Shown here: positions 56,455 through 64,000 of the stretch, in pieces | How positions within the stretch are numbered: the first letter of the stretch is position 1 | Layout of the letters: each line of letters opens with the position of its first letter | DNA from: Labia minor | Taxonomy: Eukaryota > Arthropoda > Insecta > Dermaptera > Spongiphoridae | Reading direction: 5' to 3' | NCBI GenBank assembly: GCA_963082975.1 | Contig: OY720350.1 | Coordinates: 8,265,488-8,329,487 of the forward strand | Length of the DNA: 64,000 nt | Program-made: the position numbers and the translations under genes | The notes under the pieces: model-generated | Database searches by the model: none | What the model was told of the DNA's origin: nothing | The model's input: the letters and a program-made list of their open reading frames with translations, nothing else

Positions 56455-57704
56455 GAATAAATTTCTATGAAAAATTATATTTTGTTAATTTGTATAAAGT
56501 TTATATTTTGTTTTTATACAATTTAATAATTATAGGGAAAATTTTGTAATTAATTAATTAATTAATTTTTAATGATTTAATTAAAAATTATAAAAATTTA
56601 ATGATTATTTTTTTATTAAAAGTAAACTTACAGAAATCGCTTTTTCTCTCATATTTTATATTACTAAAACTTCCTTCCTAGATTCGTACCTTAAAATTTG
56701 AACCGACTTAAGGTTTAATCACAACTTTTTAATAACTTAATAACTCAATTCAGTTAATAGGGCACACTTCTCTTTCTCTCTTTATCATTGACGTTAAATG
56801 AAGATTGGTGTTATTTTTTCTTAATTAAAATGGAAATGAGCTTCGCTGTTGACTACCATAAATAGCTATGATATTAATTTAATTCAAAAAGAAAAATATT
56901 TATTTTTTATGTAGTAAACATTTTCTAAATTGTTGAAATAGAGAATGTCTATATATTTATTCAATTAAAAAAAAAATTGATTTTAAATTTAGATCAAATA
57001 TAAAAATAAAAAAAAATTAAATTAAAAAAAAAACAATTTTAATCACTTTTTTATTTGAAATTTGTTTCTATACGTAAGTAAGTAAGTAAGTAAAGATAGA
57101 ATATAATTAAATTTTTTAGATTGTTCATCCTGAATTATTGATTAGTTAGTATATTTTAATTTTTTTTTTTTTTAATTCTGTATAAATATAAAGTGCGTCA
57201 ATCAACTGAAAGACAATCAAGTATTCAAAAGATGAATTTAATTAAACTAATAATTTATTTAAGTATATATAAACGATAGGTAAGTATAAATGAAAGGATT
57301 TAATAACCCGAAAGCCAAAAAGAGTTCAAAATTGATTCTATCATGGTTTATTGATTTGTTATGGAGCTTTTTCGCATTTCTCTCTCTCTCTCTTGTTAGG
57401 TATCATCTATCGAATTTTATCAGATTACATAATCCTTCCTATTTTTCTCAAAATTTATCTTTTTTTAATGTTAATATTTATACTTAAATTATGTAAACAA
57501 TACTTTTAGAAGAAAAAACAAAAACAAGAGGAAATATGTATATCCATTTGCGTAATAAATATTAAAGTAAATAATATGAAAGGTAAAAATAATATTTATC
57601 ATGTAAATAAAAAAACATTCAAAATTCTAGACTAATCTCATTAGTTCTTTATAAAAAAATAAAATATGTTATGTTTTAATTATTTACATCTAACTTATAA
57701 ATAT
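56455..57704. other. AT-rich stretch with (GTAA)n
   Basis: (GTAA)n at about 57,074-57,092. No coding pattern recognised. Confidence 0.5.
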
Positions 57705-57940
57705 ACTAGCCGTTCCCGGTATCATATGCTGCCGGCGGCATAAAACTCTTCTTAGAATATAAAATTATTAACTTTATTCAAATCGTCGTAATAATTTTTT
57801 TTTATGTTTTTCAATATTTAATAATAACAAAACGAAATTAAAAAAAAATGAAGTTAGTTACAAATTATTAATTTTGACAATTTGTAACTAACTTCATAAT
57901 GATAGAGACATCACATACATATGACGGAAATTATATATAT
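57705..57940 (+). repeat. repeat C copy 2
   Basis: Begins AGCCGTTCCCGGTATCATAT, then GCTGCCGGCGGCATAAAACT. It shares the head, TTCAATATTTAATAAT and ATGAAGTTAGTTACAA with copy 1 at 26,332. A short inverted pair (AAGTTAGTTACAAATTATTA and TTTGTAACTAACTT) is present here. Confidence 0.5.
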
Positions 57941-57949
57941 TGATATATA

Positions 57950-58408
57950 TACGAGGGTGGGGTGAAAAGTTTCCGGCCTGACCAAAAAAAACGATGTTTT
58001 TAAATTTTTTTTTTTGCTTTGCTTTATTTTTAAACATAATATCCATCAACACTGATACATTTCTCATAACGGTGTTCTAATTTAGTTAATTAATTAAATA
58101 AATTTAATTTAAGTCTCATCAATAGTTATGAATCGACGAAAAAATTCGTATGGATTACGCCTATTGAACCGACTGAATTGTCGGTAGCAATGGTTTTTCG
58201 AAGCAGTTTTTGGTCTAACGTTAGCAAACGCGGCACCCACGTTGCACACAGCTTTCCATATTCGAATGGTTGGGAAAAATATTTCGCACACGTTCAGCTG
58301 ACATCGTACAGGTCTCAGCTATCTTGAATGTTGAAAAATAAAGAAAAAAAAAATTTAAAAACATCGTTTTTCTTGATCAGGCCGGAAACTTTTAACCCCA
58401 CCCTCGTA
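57950..58408 (-). mobile_element. mariner deletion derivative, copy 3
   Basis: TIR TACGAGGGTGGGGTGAAAAG on both sides. The minus strand reads AAFANVRPKTASKNHCYRQ, then YEFFRRFITIDET, the segment leading to the first catalytic Asp. It also has the EHRYEK-type C-terminus beyond a (TTAA)n linker. It has the same internal deletion as the copies at 21,545 and 38,598, plus extra bases in the middle. Inactive. Confidence 0.8.
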
Positions 58409-58789
58409 TATACATGAGATTTTGGAAAAATATTCTTCTAAAAAAATATTATTATGGATTCAACCAAAGTTCTGAAGAGAGGCCTCCGACACCAAAACAT
58501 TGATTTTTTGAAGTTAGTTTCATTTATTCATTTTAATATCGATCGTATGTTTTTTGATCTTTAGGTTTCCTCGTAAGGTATATTAAACAATTTATTTATT
58601 ATTTAAATATAGGAAAGATTTTATATCTGGGATCGGTTTTTCACCTTGGCCCGGCAAAAAATCTGTGTAGGCGATAAGATACACGATTTTTCTCTATTCC
58701 GATAATCATGATGATCATAATGATGATGTCACCGCCTCTTTTTCTTCTTTCCTCTTCACTGTCTCTCTCTTTGTCAATATCATTGGTAC
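58409..58789. other. AT-rich stretch with pyrimidine tract
   Basis: From 58,735 a long pyrimidine tract (CTTTTTCTTCTTTCC and CTCTCTCTTTG) precedes the GC-rich block that follows. No exon on the plus strand could be fitted to it. Confidence 0.4.
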
Positions 58790-58834
58790 CTGCCCACTTG
58801 GCCGGTTGCCATTTCAGGTACCACCCAGGGACAC
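58790..58834 (-). CDS. weak candidate 45-nt micro-exon
   Basis: On the minus strand AATATACAG precedes 58,834 and GGGCAG followed by GTACCA ends at 58,790. Two frames are open: VPGWYLKWQPAKWA and CPWVVPEMATGQVG. The block also contains the inverted pair GGTACC/GGTACC, and the plus-strand pyrimidine tract argues for the other direction. Only suggestive. Confidence 0.15.
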
Positions 58835-59318
58835 CTGTATATTATTTATTATTAGAATAACTAATTAATCTCAACATTTACATTTAGACAAATTAAAAAA
58901 AAAAGAAAAAAAAATGGGGGAAAAAATAAACTAAACTATATAAACTCAAAATTAAAATTGTAAGGTATTCATTTCTTAAATTAATATTAAATTGAAAATT
59001 AAATATCCTTATGAAATTTTTTGAAATATTTAAACATTTATTTAAACACAAATTTAAATATGTAAACACTAAAATTTAGTAGAGATTTGAATTAAACTAA
59101 AAAAAAAATATTATCAAACAAATTTTAGACTTTTTTTTTTGTTTTTTTATATAGGAGATAATAATAATTATTACAAAGTTTGTTTGTTGTTTATAGCAGA
59201 ATTGTTCGTTAATGTTCTAAGATTTATAAACACAGACAGACAATTAGAATATCAAAAGGAATAAATAATCTATCTGCAGAATGAACAAAAACAAAATTAA
59301 TATATAAGATTTCATATA
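58835..59318. other. AT-rich stretch
   Basis: No supported feature. Confidence 0.5.
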
Positions 59319-59768
59319 CAGTAGAACCCCGATAACTCGATAAAACTTTAGTAACTTCAAAAAATAATATGTTCCCTTCCCATCGGTGCCCAAAACCTCA
59401 ATAACTTAAAATACGCAACCTCGATAACTTAAATAAGTAATCTCTGTATTGGCCCTTAGAAGTTCAACTTGAAGAAACAAAAATCAGGAGAAAGTCTTCA
59501 AGGTAAAAGACGAAAAATTGCCGAATTCCCTAATTTAGAACAATGTTTGTTTATGTGGTTCAAACAGTGTCAAAACAAAAACATGAACCTATATTGATAG
59601 AAAAAGCTGAAGAGTTCGCTAATTTGCTGAAAATCAAGATTTTAAAGCCTTTAAAAAAATGTTATTAACCTATCCGCCTATCCCTAACATAGATCCTTGA
59701 TAACTTAAAACCTCTATAACTCAAAATATTTTGTTTCCCTTGAACTTTAACTTATCGAGATTCTACTG
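59319..59768 (+). mobile_element. pogo/Tigger-like element, non-autonomous remnant
   Basis: The left end CAGTAGAACCCCGATAACTC and right end, inverted CAGTAGAATCTCGATAAG, sit between TA dinucleotides (59,317-59,318 and 59,769-59,770). The plus strand retains part of the CENP-B-type HTH DNA-binding region: KRRKIAEFPNLEQCLFMWFK, then in another frame EPILIEKAEEFANLL. These are characteristic of pogo/Tigger transposases. The DDE domain is absent. The interior also has several CTCGATAACTTA-like subterminal repeats. Confidence 0.85.
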
Positions 59769-60788
59769 TATTAAATTACAGAAGGCAATTCCATATGAAA
59801 ATTTTAAAGTTTTGATTTTTGCAAGGCAATAACAATTTATTCTATTTTATTTTAACGTTTTTCTCGAGCTATAATTTATATGAATAATTACATACCACAC
59901 TAAAACACTTCATTAACAAGTACACTATTTCTTCTGATATAATCAACTGTTTTGACTTTGATTGATAATATGTAAATTTAAGAAAATAATCATTCTTTTA
60001 AAATTTGTTACATACTTTGATATAAGTTCGTATATTACATTGAAAAATAATAAAATATTAATTTCTTAAATCTTAATCTATCAATTTCATTGAATAATAA
60101 AAGAATTTATCAGTTTATATGTTTAATAAAATTTTTATTATTACGAAAATTTGACTTGACCTTTCATATAAATAATTAAAACTAAATGCGCCCAACGTTT
60201 TTTCGTTGTATATGAAGAAATTCATCAATAAACTTTGTCAGGCTTATAGAAAAATTATTTTATTCTTTTTAGTCCACGAGAAAAACGTTATTTTATAAAA
60301 AAAAATTTATATTTATATTATTTAATAGAATAAGAATTTAGGAAAGAGAATAGTAGACATTAATTTTAAAGATTCAAGAAATTAGGTTTTACATATTCTC
60401 TAAAATATCTTAATAGTTTGTATATGATGATGACATATATGAATAGAAATGGACATGTCCATTGTCAAATCCAAACACACACACACAATGAATGTTATTG
60501 TATTTTAATTCTTCCGTTCCTTTACTGGAATGTCAATGATCTAAATTAATGTAGCAACGAAAACGATAGAATATTTATTCTATTTACTTATGATTTTATT
60601 TATATGCATGATATAAATAAATATTTCTATAAATGATGAAAAATTAAAATTTTACAGCGCAAAAAAAAAAAGAAAAAAAAATCAATTAATGACCATTGGG
60701 TTATTGTATAAATTATGTCACGTAATGTGCTCATTCGTTGGACGATAATTTTTTTTTTTTTATTTTTTTTATGGCGGTGTCTAAACAG
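59769..60788. other. AT-rich stretch
   Basis: Only AT-rich sequence up to the T-tract at 60,750-60,770, which precedes the exon candidate. Confidence 0.5.
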
Positions 60789-60943
60789 CTGGTTATGCAA
60801 CGCGAATTGTCCTTCTCGCTGACCCACCGAGGACGTGCTTCTCGATTGTTTTGAGGCAGTGCGATCGAACCGACACGCACATCCAATCCAAGTTTAAACC
60901 TCGCAATCTGGATTTAAATCTTTTTACAATTAAAAATGTATAA
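60789..60943 (+). CDS. candidate 3' terminal exon, product unknown
   Basis: A strong T-tract followed by GTCTAAACAG precedes 60,789 on the plus strand. With two bases completing the first codon the frame reads GYATRIVLLADPPRTCFSIV, LRQCDRTDTHIQSKFKPRN and LDLNLFTIKNV to TAA. It is 50 codons in a block with far higher GC than its flanks. The in-frame TAA just upstream of the acceptor fits an exon edge. A competing ATG frame, MAVSKQLVMQRELSFSLTHR, ends earlier. The family is not recognised. The absence of a polyadenylation signal check and of a known upstream exon keeps the confidence low. Confidence 0.33.
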
Positions 60944-61648
60944 ATAGTGAAAAATGTACCAATAGAATGACAAGCAGGACATGACTAACTCGAAAAGATT
61001 ATATAATAATCCAAGTACATACGAAATAATAATAATAATAATAATAATTAAAAGGTTGAAGTACTTGCTATGCTATTTTGTAATCGATATGTGATATATT
61101 TGAAAGAAAACGATCAAGTTTGTCTAAATTAAAAATTCAAATTAATTAGAATACGCATAGAAATCGATATTAGTATAATTTCTGATTTAATTTACTTTCA
61201 AAAACCGGAACGTTGCCATCGAAATGGAGAAATTGAAATTTTGCAAATGTGGATTAAAAAAATTTTAATTCCTAATGTATACAAACGAGAATTTACATAA
61301 TCATTTTAAAAGGAATCTATGAAAACATTTTGACATTATGAATTCAATAAAAATTTTGTTAAAAGAACATAAAGGATGAGATGAATATCATTTCGTTTAA
61401 GATTTAAAATAAAATTAATTAGATATTAATAATATAATTAATTAATTTACATGAATCAGGAAATGAAAAAGAGAAAAAGTTTTGCTTATTTTCAATTTTT
61501 AATTAAAAATGATAATAAAAGAACATTTTTTTTGATAAATGAGAATTCTATTAAACTATTACATTCTAACATCCTTACAATCTATAAATAATCCTTTATA
61601 CGAGTGACCCCAGAGAAAGGGATAGTGAAGAGAAGGGTCATTTTAGAT
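60944..61648. other. AT-rich stretch with (AAT)n
   Basis: (AAT)n at 61,026-61,050. Nothing else supported. Confidence 0.5.
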
Positions 61649-61774
61649 CAGTGTTTCCCACAGGGGGCAATTTGAAAATGGACTCGACAAGAAAAAAGTA
61701 TATTTATATACACATAGGGGGGGGGCATAAGAATTTTAGAAGGGCATAACATAAAAAAAGATGGGGAAACATTA
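61649..61774. mobile_element. hAT MITE, perfect 8-bp TSD
   Basis: A 126-bp insert between identical octamers TTTTAGAT (61,641-61,648 and 61,775-61,782). The ends CAGTGTTTCCCAC and, inverted, TAATGTTTCCCCATC pair. A poly-G tract lies inside. The intact duplication suggests a comparatively young insertion. Confidence 0.85.
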
Positions 61775-61830
61775 TTTTAGATGCTACAACGACTCGAGAA
61801 GGAGAAATGATTTCAGTCTTTACATTAATC

Positions 61831-62110
61831 TTCTTCTTCTTAAGGTACCGTCTCCCTTTCGGAGTTTGGCTAATCAAGACTAGGATAGCCTTAGTAGCTG
61901 TCCTGCCATGATGATTTTTCTTAGGAATGTTAATGCGGTGGTTTCCCGATGCCTTCCGCATGTATAGAACCAGGAACTAATAATACCGCCTGGAGCCGGA
62001 GGCAGCTGATGTTCAATTGAATTTTATTAGAAAAATTTGTTCTTAGTTGGAATCGAACGCCGACTTATATGTAGAAAATTGCTACGCTACACTCTCGGCT
62101 AGCTGCCTTC
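61831..62110 (-). mobile_element. tRNA-derived SINE copy 2, 11-bp TSD
   Basis: Same family as 36,458-36,720, with the tRNA-like head at 62,110 and the tail (CTTCTTCTTAAGG on the plus strand) at 61,831. A perfect 11-bp duplication, TTACATTAATC, flanks it at 61,820-61,830 and 62,111-62,121. This is the expected footprint of LINE-mediated retroposition. The body holds AATGTTAATGCGGTGGTTTC and GCATGTATAGAACCAGGAAC, shared with copy 1. Confidence 0.88.
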
Positions 62111-64000
62111 TTACATTAATCTACTAAACAATATTCTACTGCGGGGTTTCTACTAGGATTTTCCTCACTTATCACCAAAAATAAATAAAAAATAAATAAA
62201 TAAAGGAATCATTATTCTATTTTACAACAAAGCATCTTTAATTGAGTGTAGATGCCAAATGAAATGTAAATATCAGTATATAAGGTGTGTGGCTATAATT
62301 ATTGTTACATACTTAAATTTCAATGGAGTGATGAATGGAGTACAAGGACGATTAGTACAAGTATGGCAAGTGACGATTCGAAGGGAGGTCAAGGTTTCTT
62401 TTTCTAAACACTTAACTGCTTCGAAGTAAGATATTTTACATTTTAGAGAAAATTCTACACGATATATAGTAATATTTTAAAAAATGTATCTTTAAATTTA
62501 TCTCGAAGTGATATTTACAAATTACAAATTATATATATGGTTTAAATGGGATTTAGCGATGGCCACTTAACACGAATGCCAAGTGGATGCCGACCTTGTC
62601 TCGAGTTTTTACGCCATCCAACAAACATTCTTTATAAACAATTCGCTGATTTATACGATATAGCCGGAAGGGATAGTAAAGGAAAATACACACACACAAA
62701 TCAAATGACTTGTCTATCTGGTTAATTACAAAATTACAATCAATGATATATATTATAAATATGTCATTTGATATTTGATTTAGTTCAATGGATTCTAACG
62801 ACCTTTAAATTCATGACAAGTGTAGCCATTATATTCATTAACACATCAGCAAAGATATAACAAAAAAAGAAAAAAATATATGAATTTCAAAGAAAATATA
62901 TAAATATTTTCTTATTTTTTTTTTTTTTTAATTTTAAATAAATATTTATTAAACATTAATATTTATTTATTTATATTAAAATAATAAATAAATACCGCTA
63001 ATATTTATAAAGCAAAAAATTGAACTTTGGATTTGCAAATAAATATATTTAAGATTTAATTATACATTCATAGGTTCTTCGTTATTTTGTTATTACAATT
63101 TTAATAAATTTATATTAATTTAAAAATTTCTATCTTTAAGTTAAAATTTATAATAAATATAATTGAAATATTTTAAATCTAAAATCTATTCTAGAGACTT
63201 TCTAGAGAATTTTTTATACCTAATCACACAAGTAATCTTGGAGAAGAAATAATAAAAATAACTTTTAGATAATAAAACAGCGACAATATTAAAAGGTAAT
63301 ATAATTTCCTGGTGTTAGAAAAATTCTTGAATACATTCTAATTTATCCTTCAATGCCCATTTTTAGGTGAGTTCAATTTAATTATAAAATAGAATGGGAA
63401 GTTGTGAATAGATTCTGTTATTTATTAAACAATTTGACCACATCATCAGACTTGGAAAAATTAGTGGAAAAATACTCAGAAAATAATTTTATTTTTTTTC
63501 GAAAGAAAATATTTATAACGTTTTTCTCAACTTCACTTGGCGTCTGTCTGTCCCGGTGTCTGTTCGCTCTTTTGACAAATTGAAATTGATTTTTCATTGA
63601 CTTTTGAAAATTTTTTAATAGATATTTCAATTGATCCCGAGAAGGTATAGAAGAAATATAATTGAATTATAATTAATTAATTTTAATATAATTAGCGATT
63701 AATTACTTTTAGTAACTAACTCTTTTTTATTTTTGGTCGAATTTTAATTCATTAAATTATATAATTATAATCTTGTAATATAGATAAAGCCTTAATAAAA
63801 ATAATATTAAATTAAAGACATTCAAAAAAAAAAAACTTATAAAGATGTAACAATTGAAATGCACAAATCCAAATTTTTGAATCTATTTGAAAATTCACCG
63901 CGTGTCTGTTATGTTTGTTGATTGTCCTTTGTGATGTTTTAGAATAGATTATTAAAGTTTGTGCTACTTTAAAAGAAAATGTATGAAAAATTTCTAATTT
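62111..64000. other. AT-rich stretch, one small ORF
   Basis: On the minus strand 62,628-62,542 holds a 28-codon ATG frame (MFVGWRKNSRQGRHPLGIRV) in a slightly GC-richer patch, with a donor-like AGACAAG followed by GTCGGC inside. It may be a fragment of an exon or chance. The rest to the window end is AT-rich without a recognised feature. Confidence 0.4.

Noticed and set aside
1..64000. Bacterial operon, prophage or plasmid content
   Set aside because: No ribosome-binding-site-spaced ORFs, no long coding frames, and abundant eukaryotic transposons, microsatellites and splice-like exon borders.

Overview
The window looks like a stretch of very AT-rich arthropod nuclear genome. By eye well over two thirds of it is A or T, with many homopolymer runs and (AT)n, (AAT)n, (ACAT)n and (GA)n tracts. 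I see no bacterial-style operon and no rRNA or complete tRNA. The arthropod guess rests on the mobile-element mix: mariner and Tc1-like elements, pogo, several hAT MITE families, Helentron-like non-autonomous elements and a tRNA-headed SINE. I cannot name the species.

No complete protein-coding gene can be supported. The best gene-like region is a GC-rich block at about 33,996-34,552 on the minus strand. It has an ATG in a good arthropod context, GC-rich codon third positions and a pyrimidine tract before a second coding segment, and looks like the 5' end of a long-intron gene. Downstream on the same strand, short GC-rich segments bounded by splice-like sites lie at 31,338-31,441, 24,713-24,954, 13,297-13,357, 7,932-8,009 and 1,960-2,031. 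Three of these have compatible phase-1 junctions, so they may belong to one gene with introns of many kilobases. This is inference and needs transcript data. Plus-strand exon candidates lie at 12,424-12,497, 40,961-41,116, 48,447-48,544 and 60,789-60,943.

Most of the interpretable sequence is transposon debris. (1) hAT MITEs: 418-572, 2,871-3,164, 5,461-5,685, 6,861-7,031, 23,690-24,476, 32,082-32,325, 34,733-35,411, 40,539-40,868, 47,573-48,030, 54,952-55,077 and 61,649-61,774, several with 8-bp target duplications. (2) Three families of Helentron-like elements (called H1, H2 and H3 here) share one plan: a short 5' terminal motif, the same motif inverted near the 3' end, then a small hairpin with a four-base loop. 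H1 copies are at 11,525-12,103, 14,782-15,000, 20,082-20,647, 23,846-24,412, 25,447-25,683, 34,822-35,233 and 52,170-52,742. The H2/H3 copies are at 13,504-14,129, 17,219-18,335 and 49,843-50,306, with a relative at 29,625-29,745. (3) mariner deletion derivatives: 21,545-21,970, 38,598-39,037 and 57,950-58,408. (4) Fold-back Tc1/mariner remains: 43,325-43,790 and 55,890-56,454. (5) A Tc1-like remnant at 46,006-46,649, a pogo-like remnant at 59,319-59,768, a non-LTR reverse-transcriptase C-terminus at 5,686-5,970, and two copies of a tRNA-derived SINE at 36,458-36,720 and 61,831-62,110.

Elements are nested: H1 copies sit inside hAT MITEs twice, which gives relative ages. The most unusual signals are the shared architecture of the Helentron-like families, the paired TGACGTCA octamers carried 20 bp apart in H2/H3, and three independent long fold-back structures built from DNA transposons.
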